From Microcebus murinus (Eukaryota > Chordata > Mammalia > Primates > Cheirogaleidae), in NCBI RefSeq assembly GCF_040939455.1, contig NC_134116.1, forward strand, positions 46,267,400-46,331,399: a DNA stretch of 64,000 nt. Reading direction: 5' to 3'. Shown here piece after piece: positions 34,761-48,410 of this stretch (positions are counted from its first letter, which is position 1; the number at the start of each line of letters is the position of its first letter). Both the position numbers and the translations under genes were made by a program. A model generated the notes under the pieces. That model was given only the letters and a program-made list of their open reading frames with translations, made no database searches and was not told where the DNA came from.

Positions 34761-35799
34761 CAAACCATGTTATAGTTTTTTTACTTTTCCCAAGGACATA
34801 TTTTTAAGGCTTACATGAAATTATATATTCATTTTCTAATTTAGTAATATTGTGATGTTTAATACCTTGAGTTATTAGACAAGAAAAATGTATTTGTCTA
34901 TTTATTGAAATTTTTTATATCTCATGATATTCATTTACTTATAAAATAAACATAACTCATATTCAGTCTTTTCTTGCAAATGTCTTTTAGTTGTGTTTTC
35001 AATAAAATTTTATGCCTCTTATCAAATTTGTCTATTACCAAGAAGCAAAATAATTATAAATTGATATATTTTTCAAAATGGGTACTTGCTTCGCTTATTT
35101 TAGCAAACTTTTCCCCAAAGTTTAATTTGAAACTTCTTTTTTTTTGTTATGTAATTTTTAATTTCTGGCCAATATTTCTCCTTATTAGCCATCATTTTAG
35201 ATCATCTTTAAAACACATGTTTAAAGATGATTTAAAGATGATCGATCTTTGGCATTTCAAGAGCCAAAGTTATCACTCGACCTTTAACTCTCCTCATTTT
35301 TGAAACAGAAGATATTTTTCCATTTTTTTAAGCGTGAAGCTGGTCTGAAGACAAGGGGAAAAACTGGCAATTATTCATTCCCAAAAATCTGACACAAAAA
35401 GCAAAAGCAAAATTACCTGACTTCAGGAGAAATCTTTTTTTCTTTTCCCCTGAGGCTACTTCAACTTCACTTAGTAAAATTGCCAATGTATCCTTCCCTT
35501 TAACATAGCCATCCTCAGAAACGAATGTTTAACTCTTAGATAATAAAAAAGCTAAATAATTCAAATTAGAATGTAATAGATATTCTATAATCAAGTAAAA
35601 TTAAATATATAGTCAACTATTCCTGTCTAATTTTTAAAATATGTTTAATTTGTGATATACTTACTTTCAATATAAATTAAGACAGCAATAATAAGAACAA
35701 ATCACATATAATATTTTTAATGCAAAGAATATGTCTTCCTTTTTGTCATAGTTTGAAATGTTAAATATAAACACTTGTGCATACCTGTTGTTTAGAACT
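34761..35799. other. Unique AT-rich DNA with a small hairpin
   Basis: No gene is supported. At 35201-35231, ATCATCTTTAAA and TTTAAAGATGAT form a perfect 12-bp inverted repeat with a 7-nt loop, and the right arm is partly repeated just after. Confidence 0.5.
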
Positions 35800-35975
35800 G
35801 ATTATTTCCCAGAGTCATCTAGGATGCTTTGAGAATATACATGTTCCCAGTCCCTATTTTAGAGATATTTTTTTCAAAAGGTCTGGGATAGATGTCTGTG
35901 AATAAGTAACTTTAGTAAGTATTCCAATTTTTCTGATTCTCATGGAATACAGATTCATGTTTGGAAATACTGTTT
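35800..35975 (+). mobile_element. Probable MER5-like hAT MITE, diverged
   Basis: 'gagtcatctaggatgctttg', 'ttttagagatatt', 'aggtctgggatag' and 'agtaagtattcca' follow the order of MER5A. The terminal repeats are eroded. Confidence 0.5.
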
Positions 35976-36299
35976 TTTTTGCACATGAAAGTTTATGAAT
36001 AAGTACTGCTTCAGTTATAATATTTGAAAAGCTGAGAGGATGCCTAATTTGTGGAAAAGTTTGCTCAATCATGAGGTACAGTAATATATATCACTGTCAA
36101 AGAAATGTAATCAATTCTATTTTTCATTGTGCGTGCAGAGAGTACACGCACAGTTGTTCTAATCAAATTATATATACTTAAATATAAGTATGTTATAAAA
36201 TATATGTCTATACATACAAACATCTATATGCATATATGAATTTATGTATATAATTAAAGTACATGTAGATACCTGGAAGTATATTCTTAAAAATTAGGT
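35976..36299. other. AT-rich stretch with TATA-type simple sequence
   Basis: Low-complexity AT sequence with no gene. Confidence 0.5.
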
Positions 36300-37640
36300 T
36301 TGTTTTGTTGTATATTTGTTGTTCAATTTGCAGAAGTGGTATTGTCTACAAATTGTGCTCTCAATATTTTGTTTATGAGATCAGTTAATGGTATTCTAGG
36401 TAGCCCTAACTCAATCTTTCTGGCTACTGCATAGATATCCTTCATACACAGATACATAGTGTGCTTATCACTTATTGATGAAACCCTACATTATGTCCAA
36501 CTCTTTGCCTCTCATAAACAATACTGTATTGAGTCATCCTGAGAATCTATGCTAGTTTCTCTTGGTAAATACCTGAAGAGAGAACTGCTGGTATGTATGG
36601 CATTCAGATCTATAATTTTACTAAATGGGGTCATATTTCTCTTCAAAATTTTCTTATCCAATATTTATAAAGCAGTTTTTATATATCTTTTTCAACACAA
36701 TGCTATTTTACATTTTAGTTTATTGCAAAACCGATTGTTGTAGAGTGATTGTTTGATGCTACTTTAATTCACATTTCTCTGAACATTTATGATTTTGTAA
36801 TGCCATACTGATAATATATGATGCTCTCAGGTATATAACTAACCCTGAACTATATATTTTATTTATTCAACTAATTCTAAGTCATAATAAAGAAACAAGT
36901 GTTAATATGATTCCATATATAAAGTGAGTCTTTTTAAATTTGCTATTATTTTTCAAAACTGTCTCAGATTTTTATTGACCTTTAATACCTGATATAAATT
37001 TTTGAACCATCTTGTCTAGTTTCTCCCAAAATCTTGCTAGAATTTTGCTATTAAATTAATTGCATTTATTGATTGATTAAAAAATTGGCACATTTACAAT
37101 GTTTACTCAACCTAGAACAAAGTAAATGAATGTCTTCTCTGATATTAAATTATTCTTTATATACTATGATAGTGTTTTGAAACATTCTGTATAAAGGTTC
37201 AATGTTAATATTTATGTATACTTTAATGTTACTATTGCAAAAGTTATATTTTTCCCCTTACATTTTCATATTGCTTATTTTTAGTATAAAAACCACTTTT
37301 GGCTCTTGAGTATTGATATTTTATCAATCAAAGTTGCTAACATCTCTTATCAATCTAAAATTTGGTTTATTGGTCCTCTTGAGTTTTTCCATTTAAAGTA
37401 CTATCATGTCTCTAAATATTAAAATTTTGAATTTTCATTCTCAAACATTATACTATTTACATTGTTATTTTGGCCATTTGATCTGCATATCTATTATATT
37501 TCTGAATGTAGTAGTGATAATGAACATCCTCATCTTATTCCAAACATTAAAATTAATGCTTATGAAATTGTTCCATTATGTATTATCATTGCAGTGTAAT
37601 TTTTGTAGATAACCTTTATCAGGTTGTCTACCTGATAAAA
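36300..37640 (-). mobile_element. Old L1M (L1M4/L1ME-like) 3' half, minus strand
   Basis: The antisense L1M order is visible: a 3' region with 'tttctcttggtaaatacctg' and 'gagaactgctggtatg', then 'attcacatttctctgaacat'. ORF2 reverse-transcriptase text follows, for example 'catcctcatcttattccaaa' near 37525. All frames are broken. Confidence 0.7.
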
Positions 37641-39312
37641 TAAATTTCTCCTCTTTTCTTTGTTTCTTTAGAGTATTCAGCCTCAGAGACTTTAGTCAGA
37701 GCCATTGATAGGTTTCTTTGTTGCTCTTTATTCAGAAACCTCTAATAATTTTTCTTTGCATTGTCTGTCTTTCTTTATAGTTGTTCCTAGATCCCTGGTT
37801 TTCCCAGTCACTCTGGTTCTTAGTTGAAGCTCCCCACTCCTCAACTTAAGTAAACAAGATTTATGCACTTTCTGTCTCCAAAGGGATTTCTTCAATTTAT
37901 TGTTGTTGTTACTGGTGTTTTTATGGTGTAGGGGTAGCTTGTTTCCTCAACCTGTTTCTCCTTTTCTATTCCTGTGTGTCGGTTCTAGAAATGAATCAAA
38001 AAGTCTTGGCAAATTCACCATCTTTTCCTAAACTACAGTAATAGTTACAAATGAAACTTCAGAAGATTGAAGTATCCCTTGATGAAATAAAAAGAAAAGA
38101 ATAGATATGATGGCAAATGCTAGAGAACAAATCAACGCAGCACCACCTGTTTTTTCAGATATTTGAGAGATTTTCACTTAGTACATTAATATATGCTATC
38201 TGAAAGGTTTTGCTGCTGAAAATGTTTTTTGATATCAAAGATGTAGATAGATTTGCCTTGTTCAAAGTACTTCAAGGTAGGAGATAAGCAGCCATTCGTC
38301 GATTTCTTCTTTAATCTTTATTATAAACCCTGAAGAAGTACTTTTCTTATTCAAGAGTGTCCAAGATCTCCAAATTCTTCATCATATTTGCCCACAGAAA
38401 GATTTTCCCATATTTACAATTGAATGATTCCTTAGTTTTAAAAGCATGAGTTTTTTGGGATGTTTTATTCTTCTTTGAAAGTTACCTGATGCAAGATGTC
38501 TTTATCTTTATTTTGTCACTGAGAATGGGTTCATTGCATACATTGTCCTTTGTTCAAAAGACATTCTGGGAGCTTATGTTCACAGTGGTTAACTAAAATT
38601 TAATAATGCTGCCCAGTAGATACTTACATCAATGACACTCTAATAACTTTTATTATTAAAAATGATGCCCACATAGGATTTAAATATTAAATACTAGTAA
38701 CAGGTCATTTTTCACATATCTTTATATGTTTTAAATTATTATAATTACATAAAAGCTTTTAATAAGTATAAAATCAGTTCACTTTAATTGAATGGAGCCA
38801 ATGTATATGTTGTGAGGCAGTGATGCTGATTTGATAATCTGTTTTGATGAGATGTAGTGGGTAAATCTTTTATAATGAAAAGGTAAGGCAAGAATAAAGT
38901 AATCTTAACTTTTTAATATATTCAAAATAAACTAATTCCATACTTACAAATTTGTAGTTACAACATATTCACTACTTTATAAAAATAAAGTAAGATTAAC
39001 TTAATTATAAGTCCCATATTTATTATAATGAAAATCTCATAAACTCATCTCATGCTTGTTTCTATTTATTGATGCTAAACACTCATGTAATTATTTGCAA
39101 TGTCTGACATTTTTTTTTTTTAGTTCAATCATATTCTACTTAACACATAAAATGAAAATCCAATATACCTATGATTAGGTGCTTTCAATGCTTCCAAGGA
39201 AAAACAACCTATATTAATTAAAATAAATACACTTGGAATTAGTTTATATGGGACAAATAATTCCCAAAACATGCTGACATAGTTCTTAAAGATAATAACC
39301 AAAAAAGCATGG
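37641..39312. other. Mostly unique AT-rich DNA
   Basis: 37680-38040 is somewhat GC-richer and could belong to the same L1M, but I cannot confirm it. No gene is seen. Confidence 0.4.
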
Positions 39313-39494
39313 AATATTCAAGTGTTAAACTGATAGTCTTCACAAAAATAGATTTCTTTATTCATAAGTATGATAAACTTTCAAGTATATATGTATAAGT
39401 GTGATAAACTTTCAATATTCAAGTGTTAAACTGATAGTCTTCACAAAAATAGATTTCTTTATTCATAAGTGTGATAAACTTTCAAGTATATATG
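39313..39494. repeat. 101-bp tandem duplication (1.8 copies, about 99% identical)
   Basis: The copy beginning AATATTCAAGTG at 39313 is repeated from 39414 to 39494 with a single A/G difference ('ataagtatg' versus 'ataagtgtg'). Within the first copy a 'gtgataaactttcaa' submotif repeats again, giving three occurrences of 'ATAAGT(A/G)TGATAAACTTT' at 39364, 39395 and 39465. Confidence 0.95.
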
Positions 39495-40793
39495 GTAACT
39501 TTGACAAAATAAGCATTGCTTCAGCAACTCATGTTGAGTTGTAGAATATTTAGAAGATTTGAAGTAGTGTTTTATGTTTGAATGGCTCAGGCTATCAGTC
39601 TCCATCTGTAAAGCCATTTAATTAAGTGTGTTGTTCTTTAGTGCTTAATATGTCATTTATTAATAAAACATATGTACATGTACACACAGAGATGTCAATT
39701 TAATACTTCATATGAGATATCTACATCTTCTATTTTCAGTATCTTATTAATAAAATGTTTTATAAAATTAAATTTATTTTAAAATGTTTCAATGAGCATC
39801 AGAATAAAATAAAATAACTCTATTTGGGTTGCAAATGAGTCTTGCAACTCACTCAGACATTAGCAGCAATAGTTTGGAGAGACACTTACACTACTCCTTG
39901 CAAATAAAGTATTGGTTAATATTAAGTTACCTATAAAGAGGATAAAAATGGCTTAAAGCTTACTTTCATTTGGAATTATAACACTAGATCTAGAAAGGAA
40001 AGTTTCTGAGTAAATTAGTCAATACTATCTTTAGGGTAGTATTTTTACTACCCTAGATTTTTAAAACTTTAAATTAGTTAATATGGGATTAATTAGATTT
40101 TAGCTAATATTTTAAATAATATACATAAATGGCTATGCAAAAGAAATGACTGAATACATGGGTACATGAAAGCATATAAAAAAATCTTAATAATTTTCTT
40201 TATATAGATGTAACTTTATCTGCCATTAAACTTTGACCTTTTGTTTAAAATCACTACAGTAAGACATGGTATGAAAGAGCCATCTCATATATTTCCATAA
40301 TGATAAGCCCCAGTGAAGGATGATACTTGTAATTCACAGAAGCACTCTAATCAATGCTATAATAGAATGTAATTATAATTATCTTTCACATTAACCATTG
40401 TATCTTTGGTCCCTGGATATCAATTCATAAGTGCTCTCCCCTTTTAGCAAGTCTCAGGCAGAAATATATTGGTAATATATTACTAAAGGAAAAGGCTATG
40501 GAACCCAAATTGATTAATCTCAAGTAAGCCATAAGAAAGACTTATACATTAGGTAGTCATGTGTATATTGTAAATTCTTGGGGGCTAGATAAAAATTTTG
40601 TACAAATTAGTATATATTAAGATAACACAATGGGTTTAATTCACTGAAAACTTTCACTGAAATTTTTATAACTAATACACACGTAACACATATGAGGCAC
40701 TTGAAGATAGCAAGTGTCAGTATTATGAAAGATTAGAAAATTATCTAATACCTACAGCTTATAGTGTAGTTGTAGCAGAGAGAGAGTGAAAGA

Positions 40794-40794
<1 letters not shown>
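39495..40794. other. Unique AT-rich DNA
   Basis: No gene or repeat is recognised. Confidence 0.5.

Positions 40795-40849
<55 letters not shown>
40795..40849. repeat. (TG)n(AG)n compound microsatellite
   Basis: About 15 TG units change directly into about 12 AG units. A short GA tract also lies upstream at 40778-40786. Confidence 0.95.
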
Positions 40850-40909
40850 TGAAGAATTATAGGGAAATGTTAAGAGAAATAATAACACTAAAGATTCAAA
40901 AAGATTTTA

Positions 40910-41045
40910 TTTTGCAAGTTATTTATTCAGTTATGCTCTAGCTTTCTTATATGTAAAATGACAATGTTAATTTAAAAACTACCTGATTATGTGTGTGCAA
41001 TAATAATTGAAATAACATATGTAAAGTGTTTAGGACAGGTTCTCA
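40910..41045 (-). mobile_element. MIR SINE fragment, minus strand
   Basis: 'agctttcttatatgtaaaat' is followed by 'tgaaataacatatgtaaagt' and 'gtttaggacaggt', the antisense MIR order. Confidence 0.55.
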
Positions 41046-41336
41046 CAATCTTTTGCCAGAAGGGCAGTTAGGAGAGGCATATTATTCTTAAAGTTTATAC
41101 ATTTTGCAAAATAAAGGTACTAACAAATCAAGCTTTTGGGGATTAGAATAATGTTGCCAAACAGGAGTGGTGGGGTGATGAGATTGGGGGATTTCATCTA
41201 TTTATATTTAAAGGATATTTACAATATTAAGGCACTTGGTGTGACTGTCTTAAGTTTACACTCAAATTATCCAAATCTAGGGGAAGTTTTGACTTTATTA
41301 ATTTATTGAAATTAATCCATGTAATCACTCCTGTAT

Positions 41337-41353
41337 CCCCCCCCCCTTTTTTT
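41337..41353. repeat. C10T7 homopolymer junction at Alu tail
   Basis: A run of ten C is followed by seven T at the 3' end of the antisense Alu. Confidence 0.9.
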
Positions 41354-41609
41354 GAGACAGAGTCCCTGGCTAGAGTGCAGTGACATCACTGCAACCTCAA
41401 ACTCCTGAGCTCAAGTGATTCTCCTGCTTCAGGCTCCAAGTTGCTGGAACTACAAGCAGCAGCATTACACTGGGCTAATTTTTCTATTTTTAGCAGAGAC
41501 AGGGTCTTGCTGTTGTTTTGGCTGGTCTCAACTGCTGAGCTCAAGGTATCTTCCCATCTCGGCCTCCCAGAGTGCTAGGATTATAGGTGTGAGCCACCAC
41601 GCCCAGCAC
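41347..41609 (-). mobile_element. Alu SINE, minus strand
   Basis: Antisense Alu: 'tttttttgagacagagtccc', 'cactgcaacctcaaactcct', 'gagacagggtcttgctg', 'cctcccagagtgctaggatt', and end 'gccaccacgcccagc'. It has small deletions in the first arm. No clear target duplication is seen. Confidence 0.93.
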
Positions 41610-42974
41610 TGACTTCTTATTCACCAAATCTTTGTTCTACTGTCACTTCTAATCTTGTTTTCTTAAATCATTTTTTTTCATTTTCCACTATAATAAGGAA
41701 ACTAAATTGACCTCTGATTACGTATATAATAGTTTCATGTCTAAACCCCTCAGCTTAAAGTTCACTGATAATCCAGTCCCTCATCCATTCTTAGTATCTT
41801 CTATCTATACAAGAGATCACCTGCTCATTCATGAGTAATCTCTGGATCATTTAGTAAAAGAAAAAAAATGTTTTGAAATCTCATCTGAGAAACTTCCATA
41901 AACAATTAAGTATTATACTCAACAAATATTTCCTTTTATTGGGGCATCAAAAATGCTTGTTGAGGCATTTCGTTTGAGGCATCACTTCAAAATAAATGGT
42001 TTGTATTTTATACACACACATAAAACTAGAAAATATATTAGCTTTCATGAACAGTTCATGCATCTGTGGTATTTTTTAATGTTTATAAAATATACAAGTG
42101 AATATGAGAAAATTGAATGACTTATGGTTTAAGTGGACATTTTCTGAAAGTTTTGTCTCTTCTAAGGCATCAAGACACTTTAACTTATTCTGGCTGTGTC
42201 TTATTTTCTTTCCCATTGTTATTGCACTCAACAGTTGTCCAATCAAGGCAGTGTCTTCATATATTTCAGCCTTTCTCCATTGTAGAAACCCAGTAGAATA
42301 GCTGACCACATCATGCCATAAATACTGGTTTCAATCAAAGCTTAAGTAAAAAGACTCCCTAGTTCCAAACTAAAAAAGGAATTGAAGATATTTGCAGCTT
42401 TTAAATCTTTCTTATTATGTGTGGGCAGATTCTAACTTATAAGGCGATACTTCTCCTTAATCTGATGTATGTGGCTGCCCTTAGAAGTGCAATTAAGTCG
42501 CATTAGTAGAGAGGTCACATCAAAAATCATGAAAATTAAACATTTATAACATTGGATCAAAAATTGTTTCTTTATCACACTGATGGTCCTCCATTTATAC
42601 AATTATCCAGTCCTTAGATTGCTTGGGTTTCATAACACAGAAACCATTAATAGAGCAAAAATAAGTAGGAAATGAGCAATATATGCAGTTTCTAATGAAA
42701 AATGTATTAGTCAATGCTAATGCAAGCAAATAGAAGTTAAAAAGATAAGGGTAAGCACGATCAACTGCAGCAGAGCATAATCATTCGTGATGCTCCAAGC
42801 AGTAGAAAAATCAATGTTTCCAAAAGCTTGAAAATTGTAGCAAAGTATGTCGATTATAAAAGGTAAAGTCTATGCTTTACCCTGGGGCACCATTTTCTGT
42901 TTTGCACACTATATTTTAACAGGACTATTTATAGAATTTTACACATAAATATCAAATAAATAAATATATTTTAA
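41610..42974. other. Unique AT-rich DNA
   Basis: Overlapping sense and antisense open frames at 42076-42309 are mirror images of each other and have no domain. No gene is supported. Confidence 0.5.
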
Positions 42975-43150
42975 GTTCAGTATGGAGCATGCTAAATGTT
43001 GGGTATTAAACTAAGAATATCAAACATATAGTTCTCCTTTATGAACTCAGAGCCTATGTAAGGGAGAGAGATAAAGTTAATATATTGTAATGAAACATTA
43101 AGAATGATAAATAGATATGTGTACAGAATCTTGTAAGAAATAGGCAAGAG
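42975..43150 (+). repeat. Possible ancient interspersed repeat
   Basis: 'catgctaaatgttgggtatt' and 'ctcctttatgaactcagagc' resemble a common mammalian ancient repeat ('tgctgggtac...aaggagctcacagtct' type). The family is not assigned. Confidence 0.35.
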
Positions 43151-43779
43151 TATATCAAATCAGAATGAATGAATGAAGAAATGAGGCATTGAAATAAAGG
43201 ATTTTATAAGGGTAAAATGATAAAATTTTTTTGAAAGATGAAGCAGCCACTGAATCCCTATACATCCCTTTGTAGTATGTCACATTGAAAGCATAATAGT
43301 CTGGATAAAAGGCTCATCTTTTTGATTTTACAATGCAAGGTGCTGGCTTTCTATCCCCTGGGACAGTAAACGCATAACTCTGAAACTAACTTCCTTATAA
43401 GATATACTAGAGACAATCTCTGCATGCATCTACTTGTCTCTAGAGAGAAGTTTTATTTTTTTTCTTCTACTTTACTGTATAATTTGTGTGAAATTCTAAC
43501 TAGACTTGTAGGGACTTTTGTCATAACTTACAAGCATGTTAAAGTGACAATGTGTATTTAATATTAAATTGTTTCCCATCTCTTTTCTATATTGATATGA
43601 AGAGGACTTTTGTTGGAAGGATTATTTTAGTTTGCTAATTCTAGACAATATCGGATCAAGAATTTGGTAGATCATGATCCTGCATTGGAGGGAATATTAG
43701 TAAACTCTGTTTTAATTGTAAGTCTTATTTTACAATTTTAACCTTTTCATTAAGGGCTCAATTTAAAAGAATATATACT
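43151..43779. other. Unclassified AT-rich stretch
   Basis: I see no gene or recognisable repeat. Confidence 0.5.
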
Positions 43780-44145
43780 AGGTATCTTAGACAGTTTGAG
43801 CTGCTGTAACAAATATACTATAGATTGAGTGTCTTAAATAGCAGACATTTATTTTTGATGATTGTAGAGGTTGGGAAGTCCAAGATTAAGGTTCTGGTAG
43901 ATTTGGTTTCTGAAGAGGGCCTCCTACCTGGTTTCCGGATGTCAAGTTTTTCATTGTACCCTCACATGGCAAAAAAAGAGCAAGAAAGTTTTCTGCAGTC
44001 TCCTTGATAAGGGTATTCATCCTATAAATTAGGGGTCCACCCTTATGACCTCATTAACTCCCAAAGGTAACCCCCATTGGTGGTTAGGATTTCAATATAT
44101 ATATTCTGGGAGGACATAAACATTCAATTCATAACATTAGGGTAG
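43780..44145 (+). mobile_element. LTR-like repeat of the 'gctgctgtaacaaa' type
   Basis: 'gagctgctgtaacaaatata' opens it. It continues with 'ggttgggaagtccaagatta', 'accctcacatggc', 'gacctcattaactcccaaag' and the end 'aaacattcaattcataaca'. This is a common ancient mammalian LTR-type repeat that I recognise by sequence but cannot name with certainty. The 60-codon frame inside is not a gene. Confidence 0.65.
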
Positions 44146-47100
44146 CATTTTAATTATAATTATTAAAAATGTGAGGATTAAATACAATATGTTTTGATTT
44201 TTAAGTCAACTCACTATGATAATCAAAACCATCTATACCTAATTTAGGTATGACTCAAAACTTTATATGTACCACAATTTTACCCACCCTGATTTGGGTG
44301 TTACTAGGACTCTCAAGGCAAAACTCTCCCTTAGAACTATAAGAATTATGTCAGTTTTGCTTTATCAACGTGTTATTTTGATGGTCTTTTAGGCTTATGT
44401 AAGCTGTATTGATACACAGAACTAAAAGTATAATTCACATAGTACAAAGAATAAGAAATTTCGATCCTGTTAAATAAAAGTTCTGCAAGTCCAAATTTTC
44501 CACCAAATTATGGCTTATGTTAGCAGGATAAAGCCATAGGAAATAAACCTTATTCATTGCTGCTAAAAATTGAAGAAAAAAGAGTGAAAAGAAAAATGAC
44601 AATCTAGCTGATGTATATCTGTATCTCTATATGTCTTTATCTGCCTACATCTACATTCTCTCTATTTGTGTCTGTATCTATTAATATAACTATATGCCAC
44701 ATTAATCCTGGTAGCAAACAAACAAAAATATATACCATTGCCTGATTTTCAAAGAGAATTTGGTAATCAAGATAGGAAAAGAGAAAAATATCTTAGCTCT
44801 AATCCTGACCATCCTCCCCTCACATAGACCCCACCAAAAGTTCTAGGAGAATGTGATACAAGAGAGAAATAAAAATTAATTAGACAGAAATTCTGAAATT
44901 TCCTATACTCCTAATTTGAAGCGAAGCAGATGGTTATATTAAGCAGGTATTCTGGGGATAAAGACACAAATCTAAAACATACTAATAGCAAAAGCTACTC
45001 ATAAAGCTTGTGATTCTCCAAAAGGCAAGGGAAACCAGTGTACTAAGCATTTTTTGTGTGTGCGCCTACTGGGAGGATAACTGGAGAGTGAAGACAAAAT
45101 TATCATAATCACCCAGAGCTAATTATCTCCTTCAGTAAACAGGAATTTAGCAGAAAGGAAGTTAAATGAGAAAATAGATAAGGGAAGACACTCTAGGGGG
45201 GGATGAGGGCTAGGGAAATAAAGTACTGCAGGAACTCAGTTGAAGTTTTCTTTCCAGCTGGACACTAACAATGTCATGGCCCCAAACCCTGTAGTACCAG
45301 GTGTTTCCTTCCAGGGTCTGTAAATGGAATGTGAATGGCTCGAGAGGGTTTATGAGTAGTGACGAGGAGGCAGGGGAAGGGAAAGACTGCAGGACAAATT
45401 GCCACTGTTGAAGTGAACTTTTAGGAGACCTCAAAATGGAAAATAGATATGAACCTAACGCATGTGTTCCACATAAATGTAAGAACAATTCCTATGTGCC
45501 CAGGAAAGAGTGAAGAACTAGATAAAGGAAGTTACAACTTAACAAGAAAATAAATTATTCATTAAATAGAGCAATAAATTTGCAGTTTAGAAATAATCAA
45601 TAAAACATCACTGTCCTTAATTCCAGATGAATCAAAAATTGTTGAGTTGCAACCTGCACCTTAGAACCATCAAGAAGGTCATATTTTGAAGGCTTCTTTT
45701 GTGAGAGGAGGGGATGATACAAATTTAATAATTTCTAATCAGAATAATGTTTTAATGAGCTTTAATAATTGTTTTTAGACATTTCAGAATCATAAGTTTT
45801 AAAGAAACATCACTTGAAGTACTATCTTTTGTTGATTGCTGCTTTTGAATTTACATAATATTTTGAGGTTCATTTACCACAGGATATGGAATGAGTATTT
45901 TCTTTGTAAAACAGTTGAATTTTCTTAGAATAAATGATCCTCATTTTAACAAAATGTTAAATTTCTACAACTTGAGAATCAAATTAAGTACAAATGTATT
46001 GCTACTTACTACCTTCTGTAGGAAGATTTTATAGAAAATAATAACTGAAAATCATAAAATTTCTCATTAAACTGAAATGATGACTCCACAAAAATACTCC
46101 TAATACATTTCAGGCATGAATGGACTACGCTTATACTCAATACACTCTTAGCATCTCAAAAACATGAACATCTTGATAATTTTTCTGAAATCTGCTTCTC
46201 TATTGCACAGAATTCATTGAAAATAGCATATAATTTCTCCAAAACCTTGATTCTTTAAAAATATTTAGCTTTTCCTTAGGATCATTTTATAAATTAATAT
46301 AAATTATATGCTCACGCATATGAATAAAGACCAAAAAAGGAGCAAACAGATGTTCAAGTTGAAGTACACATCTGTTGGCAAGTGAAGAAATTTTATGTGT
46401 GCTAAGTTGTATCTACCCCTTATTTTTCTCATGATGGCAAATATGATAATTAGAAATGGCATTTTATCAATTAAAATAATGGTCACCAGGAAATGAATTC
46501 TCTATTTTTTAACCTCAAATGTTACATGTATTCCACACTTTTATTTATAAAGGAAATCTCTTACAAGATGTATTTTGTGAATCACAAATGGGATTTACCT
46601 GTAAAATCATATATGTAATGAATAATTATAGGGTAGCCTATTAACAATTATTAGAAGAATTGTGTTGGGATACATTATGTCATCAATTGACTAAGTCTGT
46701 TGTTATTAGCAAGCTAGATAGTAATTAGAATCACTTTCTAATTATATATCTGCATATTTTATATTGATATAAATAGCTGTATTGTTTTTTTGACACCATG
46801 AAGAATAAAAAAGAATTATGATTTATTGCCAACTATTGCAACCTGTGAAGAATCAGTTAAGTAAAACTGATTTAGCAAACCCTAAACAATGATGCACAAA
46901 TTTTAAAAGGGGTCTGGTAACCCAGATGATTAAGTAGATGGTATAAATATATTTGTGGAGCCGAGATTTGTTATATTTGCATATTGTCTGATTGTAAAAC
47001 TTTCTGAGAACATATTTAAATAGATCAAATAATTTATTAGAAGAATCTAATGAAAAATTTAATCTTCAACAAACAGGCAAAAAACTTAGACATTTTGTAT

Positions 47101-48183
47101 GAATACACTAAATTTTAAAATCATTCAGAAGGAATAGTAGGAAAACTCATTTTTTTTAGAAAAATGATAAACTTCATGAGTACTGTGCTCTTTTTATTTT
47201 TAAGCATTTATGTGTCAATATTTGCTCTTCTCAACTTTTCACAATACTTACCACCAGAAGCTTCCTATTCACTGAGTCACAAGATAGAGTAGAGGATTAT
47301 AAATATAGTAAGAAAATCTAATTTCAAATTTTGAAACTGGTGTTTTTTTGCATGTCATAATTTTTGCATAACTCATCTGACCTCCACATTTTTGTGTAAA
47401 ACTAGATTTTACACAAAATTTAGGTACTATCAAATATTAAAAAGCATATTATTCTATTCTAACTCAGTGTATCTACAAAAACAAATTGTTTTTATATCCT
47501 GAGAATTGCTCACTTTCTCTCAATGTAGGCATTTGTAAATGTCAATTTAAAAGATGCCATCCAGTTTAATTTTTAATTAAGTGCTTTTACAAACCTATAT
47601 TTCATGTTTATAAAAGCCAATATTACACATTTCAAAATACATTCAAAGTTAAAATATAAATTGAATATATCAAATTATTTAATTAACTATGTAGAGTATG
47701 TTCAGTACAAATTTAGTTTGAGATCAAGGATTGTATTGGAAATAACAAGAAGTAAATAAAAGTGATGGTTGTGCATTTAATTTCAATATTGCATTTTTTA
47801 AAATTTCTTTCTCTTGCTAGAGTTTTCTTCTACCTCGTACTAATTGGGAGTGTCTTGTCTGTAACAAATGGGATGATCTTTGAAAGCATCTTACTACTTA
47901 AAATTTTACTCCTTGTATTAAAAAATTCACTCTTCTTTTCCAGATGAAATTTTATAAATAATATATGTTGAAATTCAAGAGTCCTTTTCCCATGTTATCA
48001 TATCTTTCTAATACAGATTCTAATAAGAACTCTTCCATCAAAATCTTTATTCATGACACAAAATAATTTGTAATTGATGGCTGTCTCAAATATATACATT
48101 TTCTTGAATGACTTTTTAAAATTCTTAAAGAATGAAAAGTGAAAATAATCTATTCATAATTTCACTGTAGTTCTTTTTTTTTC
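44146..48183. other. Mostly unique AT-rich DNA
   Basis: No gene is supported. 45180-45500 is GC-richer and holds a 92-codon minus-strand open frame with no domain. It could be a fragment of an unidentified old repeat. Confidence 0.45.
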
Positions 48184-48410
48184 TTTATTTCAGCATATTA
48201 TCTCAAATAATCGTCCTGCCTCAACCTCCCAAGTAGTAGGAACTATAGATATACACCACCACATCCAGCTAATTTTTCCATTGTTTTGTAGAGACAGGGA
48301 ATTGTAAAGTTGCTCAAGCTGGTTTTAAACTCCTAACCTCAAGTGATCCTCTTCCCTCGGCCTTCCAAAGTGATAGGAATATGGGTATAAGCTACCAAGC
48401 CCGACCCTAT
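48184..48410 (-). mobile_element. L1-3'-tip / Alu chimera, minus strand
   Basis: 'tttatttcagcatatta' (48184-48200) is the extreme 3' end of a lemur-type L1 in antisense. It passes directly into diverged antisense Alu text ('cctgcctcaacctcccaagt', 'tagagacaggga', 'ctaacctcaagtgatcc', end 'accaagcccgaccc'). The normal Alu start 'gagacagagtctc' is missing. Confidence 0.7.

Noticed and set aside
34974..35303. 109-codon open frame
   Set aside because: Phe/Leu/Ser/Asn-rich with no domain. Typical chance frame on T-rich sequence.
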